Of a DNA stretch of 61,660 bases, positions 34,382 to 42,407 are shown piece by piece. Numbering within the stretch: the stretch's first letter is position 1; every line of letters starts with the position of its first letter. Origin of the DNA: an uncultured Thiohalocapsa sp. GTDB taxonomy: Bacteria > Pseudomonadota > Gammaproteobacteria > Chromatiales > Chromatiaceae. The DNA lies in the NCBI RefSeq assembly GCF_913063425.1, contig NZ_CAJXYK010000037.1, positions 1 through 61,660 of the forward strand, given 5' to 3'. Under the pieces are notes generated by a model, which had not been told where the DNA came from, did not search any database, and saw nothing but the letters and a program-made list of their open reading frames with translations. Position numbers and translations under genes: made by a program.

Positions 34382-37153
34382 TCAGTCCCCGGAGCCGCCG
34401 TGGCAGAGGACACAGCCCACGGGCTCCCCGCGCGCCACCTGCACCAGCTCACCCTCGTTGCTCAGGGTGCGGTGTGTGGCCGCCCGGGAGAGGACGGTGC
34501 CCTGCGAGTTGCCCCGACCGGTGCCGCCGTGGCACGCGAAGCAGGCTTCGGCGTTGTTCTCGGCGATGTTTTCATGGCCGCCGTCGGAGAAGTCGGTGTC
34601 GCCGACGACGTGCATGCCGTGCGGACCACCGAGGGCATCGCCGGGGTTGGGCTCCCAGCCGTCGCCATGGCAGGTGGCGCAGTCGCTCAGGGTGCCGCTG
34701 TGGCCCTGAAGCTGGTTGGCGGCCACGTTGTCGTTCAGCATGGCCGGCCCATCGATATCCCATTCCGCATGGGTCGCGCCGTGACAGCCCTCGCAGAAGA
34801 CGCCGCCGTGTCCGGTGCTGACGCGATAGAGCTGGGGGTTGCCGGCGCCCGGGTTGGCGAAGGTGGTGCCGTCCGCGTTCTCGAAAGCCGCGGGCACTCG
34901 CGGCTCGGCGAAGCGACCGTTGCTGGGCACGATGGGCATCGCCTCGCCACTGCGGTAGGCCTGGATGAGGCGGATGCCGTCGGCGTTGCCGGCCGAGTCG
35001 AAGCCATTGGTCCGGGTGCCGTTGGTGCCGGCCAGGTTGTCGGCGGCGTCGCCGGTGTGGCAGGAGCCGCAGCCCGGCTCGTTGGCCCAGGGCACGCGCT
35101 TGCTGAGGTCCGCACCCGCCGGGAAGGGCGTGGCGGCTGACAGGCCAGCGCTGAAGTCGTCACCCACCTGCATCAGCCCGCCGTGACAGTCCTGGCAGAC
35201 CATGCCACCGTCGGCCATGGCGCCACGCAGGCACTTGGTGCGGCTGCCGGGGTGGCATTGGTAGCAGGTCTCCTCCAGCAGTCCGATGCGCTCCTGGTGG
35301 TTCAGGGGCAGCCCGGTGCGGGGGTCCTCCTGGGCCATGGGCGCCGGCATGGTGGGAAAGACGCCGGTCTGGCCGTGACTGTAGTGCATGACGCGGGAGT
35401 TGGAGGCGTGGATGCGCTGCACGCGCCCGTTGGCCGCCGGGTCCGGATTGTCGGCATCCCCGCCGAGGGGCCCGAGCTGGGCCAGGTCCAGCGCCGGCGT
35501 GTAGTGGCAGGTCTGGCAGACGGTGGGCTCGCCCTGCTCGAGCGCCTTGTTCGCCAGGCAGTCGGCGTCGCCGTTAGGGGTCTGCGGTGTGATGCCCTCG
35601 CAGGGCGTTGCGTTGCCGGCGCTGTCTCGGTACTGCGTGCCGTGCTTGACGTCGTGCAGGCGCAGGATGTTCACGTCGGCGGCGTACTCGACACTCACGC
35701 TCGGCGGCACGCTGCCGGCGAGCTCGTCCAGGGTGCTGTCCTCCACGGGCAGCTCGGCGTCCACCAGGGGCTGGTTGGCGGCGCCGGCATAGGGGCTGTC
35801 CGGCACGTCCAGCGGGCTGCCGTGGCAGTTCTTGCAGCTGGCCTCGCCGGAAATGGGCAGCACGGTATCGACGGACGCGTAGGGGGCCTCGCCCGCCCCG
35901 TCGAAGGGCGGCGTTGCGCCCTCGGGCACCGCCTGCACCCGCACCAGCGGATAGGGGTTCTCACGCCCGAAGTCGTCGAAGGCCGCCAGGGGGATGCCGG
36001 CGCCTTCGAGCCAGTTCACGTCCTCCGCAATGTACCCGAACGGGAAATCGATGAAGAAGGGCTTGTGCTCGTAGTGCTCCAGCACCTGCTGCGGCAGGTT
36101 CTCGACATAGGGGTTGCCGATGCCGGGCATGGCGTGCTGCACGGCGACAAGCCCCTCGTCGCCGCTGCCGACGACACCGTCGTGTCCGATGTAAAGCTCT
36201 TCCACATTGGGCACGGGCAGGCCCAGCCCCGGCGGCACGGCGAGTGGCGTCACCACGGGCGGGTAGAAGGCGTCGTAAGCGCTGATGACGTCCCAGAAAT
36301 TGGTCTTGTAGACGCCGTTGTCGGTGACACCGGTGAAGGCGGCCGGATCGAGCAGGATCGGGTCGATGGGATTGGAGGCCGCGGAGTAGTACAGGTCCAC
36401 GTCCGCCGGCGGCACGATGCGCGGCGCCTCGCCGGCGCTGCCGCGCGCAATGACCTGCGCCAGCAGCACCTGGAACGGCGGCAGGATGCTCGCGACCCGG
36501 GTGTCCAGATCGCCGCAGTGCATGCCGAGGTCGTTCACGGCCACCACGCGATGGCCGCCGGTGCCGCCGATGGGCTGCTCCGGAACGGACAGATCAGCAC
36601 AGAACGGCTGCACCCCGCCACCGACGAGCTCGCCACAGCTCTGGCTCGTGGAGTTGATGGACACATTCTGCGGGTCGCCGCCGCCCTGCAGGTCTGCGCC
36701 GGTGCCCCCGTCGCCGGTGCCCCCGTTGTTGGCACCGTCGTTCGCACCGGAGCAATTGTCGGGTGCGTCGTGGACATCCCGCTCGGCCGTGGCGGAGTCG
36801 GTCTCCACCCGCACGCGGCAGGGCACGGCGGTCGGCGAGGACAGGGAAAAGCGAAACTCGCCGTCATCCCGGGCGCGGCCCTCGCCGATGGCAAAGCCGC
36901 CGCCGGCGTCGAACAGCGTCAGGATGGCCTCGTCTTCGGCGCCGCTGCCGCGGATCTGCAGTCTGCTGTCGTCAGCATCCCAGCGCGCGGTTTCGATCCG
37001 CAGCTCGGTGTGATGTCTGTACTCGTCGTCCTCGTCGTCGTGATCGTGCTCGTCTCTGGAGGCAAGGGCATTGCCCGTCGTCAGCATCAGGACGAGCCAC
37101 GCGGTCGTGAAGACCGACGCGAGCGCTCGACCCGCTTGTCGTTTTGGAACCAT
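34382..37153 (-). CDS. Secreted nine-haem c-type cytochrome
   Basis: This 923-residue exported protein has a signal peptide of about 31 residues. Next come a His/Asp/Glu-rich stretch (DEHDHDDEDDEYRHHTE) and a beta-rich N-terminal region with Cys pairs. Nine CxxCH haem motifs lie in the C-terminal half: CKNCH, CQTCH, CYQCH, CQDCH, CGSCH, CEGCH, CATCH, CFACH and CVLCH. GAGGT precedes the ATG at 37153. It probably carries electrons in the periplasm or at the cell surface for the neighbouring oxidases. It is transcribed leftward and a PmrA-type box lies 304 bp upstream. The exact partner and redox substrate are unknown. Confidence 0.9.
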   Translation of the reverse strand: MVPKRQAGRALASVFTTAWLVLMLTTGNALASRDEHDHDDEDDEYRHHTELRIETARWDADDSRLQIRGSGAEDEAILTLFDAGGGFAIGEGRARDDGEFRFSLSSPTAVPCRVRVETDSATAERDVHDAPDNCSGANDGANNGGTGDGGTGADLQGGGDPQNVSINSTSQSCGELVGGGVQPFCADLSVPEQPIGGTGGHRVVAVNDLGMHCGDLDTRVASILPPFQVLLAQVIARGSAGEAPRIVPPADVDLYYSAASNPIDPILLDPAAFTGVTDNGVYKTNFWDVISAYDAFYPPVVTPLAVPPGLGLPVPNVEELYIGHDGVVGSGDEGLVAVQHAMPGIGNPYVENLPQQVLEHYEHKPFFIDFPFGYIAEDVNWLEGAGIPLAAFDDFGRENPYPLVRVQAVPEGATPPFDGAGEAPYASVDTVLPISGEASCKNCHGSPLDVPDSPYAGAANQPLVDAELPVEDSTLDELAGSVPPSVSVEYAADVNILRLHDVKHGTQYRDSAGNATPCEGITPQTPNGDADCLANKALEQGEPTVCQTCHYTPALDLAQLGPLGGDADNPDPAANGRVQRIHASNSRVMHYSHGQTGVFPTMPAPMAQEDPRTGLPLNHQERIGLLEETCYQCHPGSRTKCLRGAMADGGMVCQDCHGGLMQVGDDFSAGLSAATPFPAGADLSKRVPWANEPGCGSCHTGDAADNLAGTNGTRTNGFDSAGNADGIRLIQAYRSGEAMPIVPSNGRFAEPRVPAAFENADGTTFANPGAGNPQLYRVSTGHGGVFCEGCHGATHAEWDIDGPAMLNDNVAANQLQGHSGTLSDCATCHGDGWEPNPGDALGGPHGMHVVGDTDFSDGGHENIAENNAEACFACHGGTGRGNSQGTVLSRAATHRTLSNEGELVQVARGEPVGCVLCHGGSGD

Positions 37154-37774
37154 CTGGGACCTCTTTGGGCGTTATCGGGTGGGTCGTCGTGCCGCTGTGC
37201 GGGCAACGGCTGCCGCGTCCTCCTGTCGTGCTCACTGTTCGCCGGCGGCTGCATCCGGCATGCGCTGCCCACCTCGCGCGCATTCGGCGTCAACCCGGCG
37301 TTGTCGCCCGCGCTCCGGCTGTGGCGCCCGGCCCGCCGCTTCGGGGGCACGGCGCCCGGCGCTGCCGAACCGGGGGGGAAGGAACGGCGGGCGCCGGGCG
37401 CAGGCGGGTCAGACACCTTGCCGGGGCGCGGACGGGTACAGCCTAGGCGGGCCTTGATTAAGAAATCCTTAAGTACCCCGGCATGCGCTCGGGGTGCGCA
37501 AGCGCGGCAAAGGGCGCAACGGGCGGGTTTCAATGCGCTTGCGGGAGGCCTGAGGACCGTCCCGGCGGATGGGCAGGCGGCAGAATCAGAACGATGAGCG
37601 GTACATGCTGCGGCAGCTCCGGCTCGGGCGGGGCGGCAGCATCGGCAGTCAGGGGCGGGACGCGAGCCGCGTCTGCGCCGGACGGCGCACCGGGGCGATG
37701 GTCAGCAGAGGAAGGGCCTTGCCGTCATGCACCGTCGGCACGCGGCGGCCGACGGCCTGGGCGTGGACAACGGC
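37154..37774. other. Upstream region of nine-haem cytochrome
   Basis: In this 621-bp stretch I see no reliable gene; the open frames are GC-rich and low in complexity. It contains the PmrA/QseB-like box at 37457-37473 and presumably the cytochrome promoter. Confidence 0.5.
37457..37473 (-). promoter_or_regulatory. PmrA/QseB-type response regulator box
   Basis: On the minus strand it reads CTTAAG-GATTT-CTTAAT, two hexamer half-sites with a 5-bp spacer, matching the PmrA/QseB consensus. A TAGGCT hexamer, a possible -10, follows 11 bp downstream in the direction of the cytochrome gene. TTAA words are rare in this GC-rich DNA. Confidence 0.65.
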
Positions 37775-39472
37775 TCAGTCAGCTTGCGGCACGATCCAGT
37801 CCGTGACCGCGATGAGCGCGTCATCGGCGGCCGGGTCGAAGCGGGTGATGTAGGCGCCGTGCGAGGCGAAGCGCTGCCCGGGGGCAATGGCGGTGCGCTC
37901 GTAGATGGAGGTATAAGTCGCGTTCTCCGTCATGTGCTCCAGCTTCTCGATCAGGTAATCCCGCACGAAGAAGCCGCGCATCACGCGCAGCGCACCGCCG
38001 GTGAGACTGAGCGCAAAGAAGGCGTTCGCCTGCTCGCGCAGCGCCTGCGGAGCATAGATACCTTTGGCGCGCAACCAGCCCGTGGAGCGCACCAGGAGCC
38101 GCGATCGCTCCGCCGGCAATGCATGTGCGTGTACCAGGCGTGCCCGCTCGCGCACCGCAGCGGGCATGGCCCCGGGCGTCTCTCCATACAGGGCCGTGGA
38201 CAGGTACAGGCGGCGCAGCCCCGCGGCCGCGCCCGACGCCCAGAGGCCCTGCAAATCCGCGCCGTCGAGCCAGGCCACCAGCACCCCGCCCGCCGCCTGC
38301 CCGGCGATGGCCTGCCAGCGGTCGGCGTCTGGGGCCGCGCCCGCGGGTATGGCGATCTCCGTCACATCGCCGCCACGCGCCCGCACCTGCGCGGCGAAGC
38401 GCTCCGCCGGGGCTTGGCTGCGGGGCGCGTTGGCACGATAGACCTGCACCAGGGGCCCATCGAGCAGACCCTCGTCTGCCAGGTGCCGGGTCGCCACGTC
38501 CGCCTCCAGACCCAGACCGCGGCTGAGATACACGGTGTAGAAGCCCGGCGCAGCCGTCGCCGGCAGGTCTGTGGACGGGAAGAGACAGGGCAGCGCCTGG
38601 GCCTCACAGAAGTCGTGGACCGGCTGCCAGGGGCCGTCCACGAGCCCGCTGATAACGGCGAACACGGGCCGCTCGGCTTGCTCTGCCGCGAGCTGCGCGG
38701 GCCAGGATTCCGGCGCACCCGCGAGCGTCCAGACGTGCAAGTCCCATTTGCGGTAGGGCTCATAGGCCCAGGCCTTGTGGCGCGGCGCATGGGCCGCGCG
38801 GCGGCTCTCGTTGCGGGTCTCGACATTCTTCTGCGCAAAGAAGGCCTCGAGCACGTCCAGAAAGGCCTTGCGCCGGGCGGGCTCGACGCCGTCCGAGACG
38901 ATGGTCGCGAAGTGGATGGTTTTGTCGTCGACGCCTGGATCCGGTGCCGTGTTCAGCGTCTTCAGGTAGGCGACCAGCAGGTCCAGCTGCCGGTCATCCA
39001 GGGGATAACGCGGCATCAGCGGATCGAAGGGCTCGCCGTCGGCGCCGATGCCGTCGCGGATCGCACGCTTCAGCGTGGCGTCCGTGTACGGCGGGCGCAG
39101 CACCGGCGCCAGCGGCGGCTTGCTGGTGGGCGTGCGCAGGGGCGCGTAGAGGATGTCGCCGGTCACCGCCGGCACCACCTCCTGCCCCTCGGTGGCCCCG
39201 AGGCCGCTGCGCCGGTGGCACCAGCCGCAGGTGACCTGCTGCCCGCTGAGGGCGATATCGCCCTGTACCAGCCCGCGCATGGGCGCACCGGACGGCAGGA
39301 CGCCGTCGTGGTAGATGCGCGCACCCGCAGCCGCGGCCTCACCCCCGGCCGCGGCTGTCGTCGCTGCCCCCGGCACCTCGCCCGCCGCAGGCCAGCCGGA
39401 TGCCCAGGCGTCGGCGCAGGCGAGCAACAGGACCAGTGGAGCGCTGCGGACAATCTGAGGCCAGGCGATCAT
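37775..39472 (-). CDS. c-type cytochrome fused to periplasmic binding protein
   Basis: This is a 565-residue exported protein. The signal peptide (IVRSAPLVLLLACADAWASG) supports the ATG at 39472. A mono-haem cytochrome c domain follows, with CGWCH at 82-86 and a likely Met ligand in LMPRYPLDDRQLDLLVAYLKTL. About 370 residues resembling a type I periplasmic substrate-binding protein (LivJ/receptor-ligand fold) complete it: IHFATIVSDGVEPARRKAFLDVLEAFFA..., PVFAVISGLVDGPWQPVHDFCEAQALPCLFPSTDLP. The fusion may couple ligand sensing to electron transfer. Its neighbours are the nine-haem cytochrome and the copper oxidases. Confidence 0.85.
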   Translation of the reverse strand: MIAWPQIVRSAPLVLLLACADAWASGWPAAGEVPGAATTAAAGGEAAAAGARIYHDGVLPSGAPMRGLVQGDIALSGQQVTCGWCHRRSGLGATEGQEVVPAVTGDILYAPLRTPTSKPPLAPVLRPPYTDATLKRAIRDGIGADGEPFDPLMPRYPLDDRQLDLLVAYLKTLNTAPDPGVDDKTIHFATIVSDGVEPARRKAFLDVLEAFFAQKNVETRNESRRAAHAPRHKAWAYEPYRKWDLHVWTLAGAPESWPAQLAAEQAERPVFAVISGLVDGPWQPVHDFCEAQALPCLFPSTDLPATAAPGFYTVYLSRGLGLEADVATRHLADEGLLDGPLVQVYRANAPRSQAPAERFAAQVRARGGDVTEIAIPAGAAPDADRWQAIAGQAAGGVLVAWLDGADLQGLWASGAAAGLRRLYLSTALYGETPGAMPAAVRERARLVHAHALPAERSRLLVRSTGWLRAKGIYAPQALREQANAFFALSLTGGALRVMRGFFVRDYLIEKLEHMTENATYTSIYERTAIAPGQRFASHGAYITRFDPAADDALIAVTDWIVPQAD

Positions 39473-39835
39473 GCGCCATCGGTGGACTGAACACAGAGCC
39501 GGTATCTGAACCACGAAGATCACAAAAAATACGAAGGGCATCCGCAGGATAGACAAGTCCAGGCAGCCAGCCAAAGGGGGTGCGAAGCCGCAACGAAGCC
39601 GTACTTCAAGTCGTGCTCGTTCGTCGCGCGCTGCTTCGTGATCTTCGTGTCCTTTCTGGTGACCTGCTCCTTTTCGGCTGAAGGCTGACCGCCCCGGGAT
39701 GCCGACTGAAGTCGGCGTACCCGGGCGGTCTCGCGACAACCGCAGTGGTGCATCGGAACACTGACAGGGGCTCGCATGCTGATCGGGGCGCCGGCCCGAG
39801 CCACTGCGCAGCATCGCCGATGCTTGGCGGCATGC
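39473..39835. repeat. Gap with accacgaag-type and REP-like repeats
   Basis: This 363-bp gap has no gene. Near 39511 there is accacgaagatcac. In opposite orientation near 39633-39661 lies gtgatcttcgtgtcctttctgg, the dispersed ACCACGAAG repeat type in inverted arrangement. At 39701-39753 lies a REP-like palindrome (GCCGACTGAAGTCGGC, then gtaccc and tctcgcgacaaccgcagtgg), matching the copy at 34044. Confidence 0.6.
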
Positions 39836-41302
39836 TTATGGCGTCAGCTCCGCCGCTGGGTCAGGAATCAGCGCCGGCGGCTGATTGCAGTCCGGATAGC
39901 CCACGCCGTCGCAGACGAAGACACAGGTGAAATCGCCTTCGTAGGTGGCCGACAGGTTGACGTCCTCCACTTCGACGCAGCGCGGGTCGTTGTTGGCGGC
40001 CGCCGCCAGTGCCTGGTCGCGTACGCTGCAGGCACGATTGGTCATGCGGGCGCCCTCGTTGAAATCGAGGACCGTCGTGGTGCACACGTTCCTGTTGTCG
40101 GCGCACAACTGCACATTGGCCGCGGTACAGTTGGGGTCCATGCAGACGCTGCACACGGCGTTGGACCGCCAGAAGTCCACAAAAAAAGTGAAGGCGTCTG
40201 TCACCGGTCCGATCTCATAGGGCACGTCCACGCATTCGCCCTCCGCCAGGCTCAGATCGCTGTAATCCCCCGTGTAGGGAAAGCGCACGATGGAGCCGAC
40301 GCCGCCGGACGGACTCAAGGGATCTGCATTCAGGACTTCGCCGCTGGTGAGCTCGACGGTGCGGGATTCGATACCGGCTCCCACGGCTCCGGCACTCAGG
40401 TTATTCCCGTTACAGACGGTGGCGGTGAAATAGAAAGTGTCGCTGTCCGGGTCGTAAGCGAGGCCGGTCAATGCCGGAACCGGCGGCATCAGATCCCCGT
40501 TGACGATGCCCGCCGCCGAATCACAGGCATCGCCTATGCCATCGCCGTCGCTGTCTTCCTGTGCGGGATTGGGCAGCAGCGGGCAGTTGTCGTCGATATC
40601 CGCAATTCTGTCCCCATCGGTGTCGGTGTCGATACTGGCCTGGGCGAGCCTGAAGTCATCGCTGAAAATGAGCTTGGCATCGCCGATTTTGGCCTCGGTT
40701 TCCATCACCTGAAACCTGGTGAAACCGCGGGTATCGATGACGCCGAAGAAATGGAAGCTGTTGTCATTGAGTGGCCCGAGCTCGACGACGGTGCCGTCGA
40801 TGACCATCACCAGGCTGGCCGGGACAGTGGAGGTCCTGATCCAGCCGCCCGCCGCGTACAGCGGCCAGCTCGGGTCCGCCAGGGTGCCCGCAACGCCGTC
40901 GCGGAGCCAGCACTGCTCCGGTGGATTGTCCACGTCGCACAGGGAGATGGTGCCGGAGGCGAAGCCGTGCTCCGGGTCATACACCCCCCAGCCGCCCGTG
41001 CGTGCAGCGCCCAGGCCGGTGGTGATCTCATTCTCGTCGTGATTGGTGGTCCAGATGATGCCCTGACTGGTGACGCTCGGTGCGGTGTCCGGGTCGCGCG
41101 CCCCACCCCACACGGCGTCGTCCTCGAACCCCTCGGAGAATGTCACGTAGCCGAGTGCGTCGATCTGGTCCAGATAGGCCGCCTCGGTGGTACAGACGAA
41201 CACGTCCGGGCCGCCCGTACAGGCCGCAGACAGGGGCCCGCCGGCCAAGGCCATGGCGACGACCGCCCCGGCCGGAATAAAGAGCTTGCTGCGCTGTTGC
41301 AC
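39836..41302 (-). CDS. Secreted protein with thrombospondin type 3 repeat
   Basis: This is a 488-residue exported protein starting with GTG at 41302 (MQQRSKLFIPAGAVVAMALAGGPLSAA signal). The N-terminal half resembles a secreted beta-sandwich. A calcium-binding TSP3 stretch ([37 protein letters not shown]) follows at about 225-260, then a second beta domain and a Cys-rich C-terminus (CSVCMDPNC, VCTTTV, CVFVCDGVGYPDC). No haem or copper motif is obvious. It shares the TSP3 style with the subtilase and the 858-residue cupredoxin protein, so it likely functions outside the cell in the same system. Confidence 0.75.
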   Translation of the reverse strand: MQQRSKLFIPAGAVVAMALAGGPLSAACTGGPDVFVCTTEAAYLDQIDALGYVTFSEGFEDDAVWGGARDPDTAPSVTSQGIIWTTNHDENEITTGLGAARTGGWGVYDPEHGFASGTISLCDVDNPPEQCWLRDGVAGTLADPSWPLYAAGGWIRTSTVPASLVMVIDGTVVELGPLNDNSFHFFGVIDTRGFTRFQVMETEAKIGDAKLIFSDDFRLAQASIDTDTDGDRIADIDDNCPLLPNPAQEDSDGDGIGDACDSAAGIVNGDLMPPVPALTGLAYDPDSDTFYFTATVCNGNNLSAGAVGAGIESRTVELTSGEVLNADPLSPSGGVGSIVRFPYTGDYSDLSLAEGECVDVPYEIGPVTDAFTFFVDFWRSNAVCSVCMDPNCTAANVQLCADNRNVCTTTVLDFNEGARMTNRACSVRDQALAAAANNDPRCVEVEDVNLSATYEGDFTCVFVCDGVGYPDCNQPPALIPDPAAELTP

Positions 41303-41424
41303 CTGGACTCACCTCTCGTGTGGAAATAGGACCGCTTTCATAGCCCGTCCGGAGACAACCGGCAATCAGCGCTTCCCCCAGTCGGCCCGACAGTCAGACG
41401 GGCCTTGTGATGCAATCGCCGGAA

Positions 41425-42249
41425 TCAGCGGGCCACCAGGCGCCGGTACTCGGCGACGATGTCCGCGGCGCTGGCAATGCCGTCGAGACGCACCCAGGGA
41501 TCGTCCGGCGAGCGGCGCATCAGCGTCGTCGGCTCGTGATTCATCTTGTTGCCGCGGTAGACGTCGAAGGCCTTCTGCACGGCGATGAGCTCGTCCATGT
41601 CGCCGGTGAGAAATTGCCACTGGTCGCCGGCGCCGAATTGCGCTGCATAGGCGCGCAGACGTGCCGGGGTGTCGTATTCCGGATCGATGGAGAACGACAG
41701 CATGCGCACCTCGGATGCCTCCGGGCCCAGTTCATCCTGCACTTTCGCGAAGGTGGCGCTCATTACGGGGCAGATGGTGGAGCAGGTGGTGAAGATGAAA
41801 TTGATCAGCACGGGCTTGGGCACCGCCAATTCCTCCACCAGCGTGGTGGGGCTGCCGTCCATGGACACCAATGCATGGTCGGTCAGCCGGTACTGATGCT
41901 CGGAACGCTCATACTTGCGGTTCGCCAGCATCGCCTGATGTTTGGCATGCGCATCATGGCCCTCGCCGTGGTGGCCATGGGCGTGGTGTCCATCGCCCGC
42001 ATGCGCATCCTGAGCATCGGCATGCCCGGCGTGGACGTCGTGCGTCCCGGCGTGATGGGCATGCGGGTCGGCCTCGGCAAGCTGTACCCCAGCCGGCGCG
42101 CCGTGCCAGGCCGCAGGGACCGGCGTCTGGTGCCCGCCCGCCGCCATCACCGACGGCGCAGCGACCACGGCTGCGGCCGCAAGACAGGCAACGGTGGCCG
42201 GGAGCAGGCAACGGCAGGGGGCCGCCAGGACAGGGAAGGTGCAAGGCAT
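41425..42249 (-). CDS. SCO family copper chaperone with His-rich linker
   Basis: This 274-residue protein is of the SCO1/SenC family. SCO proteins deliver copper or act as thiol reductants for copper sites. The thioredoxin-like domain has CxxxC (C156, C160 in FIFTTCSTICPVM) and the conserved His at about 238 (NHEPTTL). An N-terminal membrane anchor or signal (LLPATVACLAAAAVVAAPSVMA) precedes an unusual His-rich linker, with about 15 His between residues 62 and 104, likely able to bind copper. The ATG at 42249 is chosen because upstream residues lack family character. Its place beside cupredoxin oxidases suggests it loads their copper. Confidence 0.92.
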   Translation of the reverse strand: MPCTFPVLAAPCRCLLPATVACLAAAAVVAAPSVMAAGGHQTPVPAAWHGAPAGVQLAEADPHAHHAGTHDVHAGHADAQDAHAGDGHHAHGHHGEGHDAHAKHQAMLANRKYERSEHQYRLTDHALVSMDGSPTTLVEELAVPKPVLINFIFTTCSTICPVMSATFAKVQDELGPEASEVRMLSFSIDPEYDTPARLRAYAAQFGAGDQWQFLTGDMDELIAVQKAFDVYRGNKMNHEPTTLMRRSPDDPWVRLDGIASAADIVAEYRRLVAR

Positions 42250-42407
42250 TGTCGTGACTCCGAAGTTGGTCAGGCTCTGGCGATGCGGGCCGTGCTGGGG
42301 CCGGTGCTGGGGGCGGAGCTGCAAGCCTTGGGTCGGGTGCACCCGGCCCGCGTGGGCGCGGGATGCAGCACCGGCGTCCACTGCTGCTTGCTTGGCAGGG
42401 TCGCCCC

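Noticed and set aside
37593-37806. Plus-strand frame beginning MSGTCCGSSGSGG
   Set aside because: Gly/Ala/Arg-rich, without a Shine-Dalgarno or family features; typical of a chance frame in GC-rich DNA.
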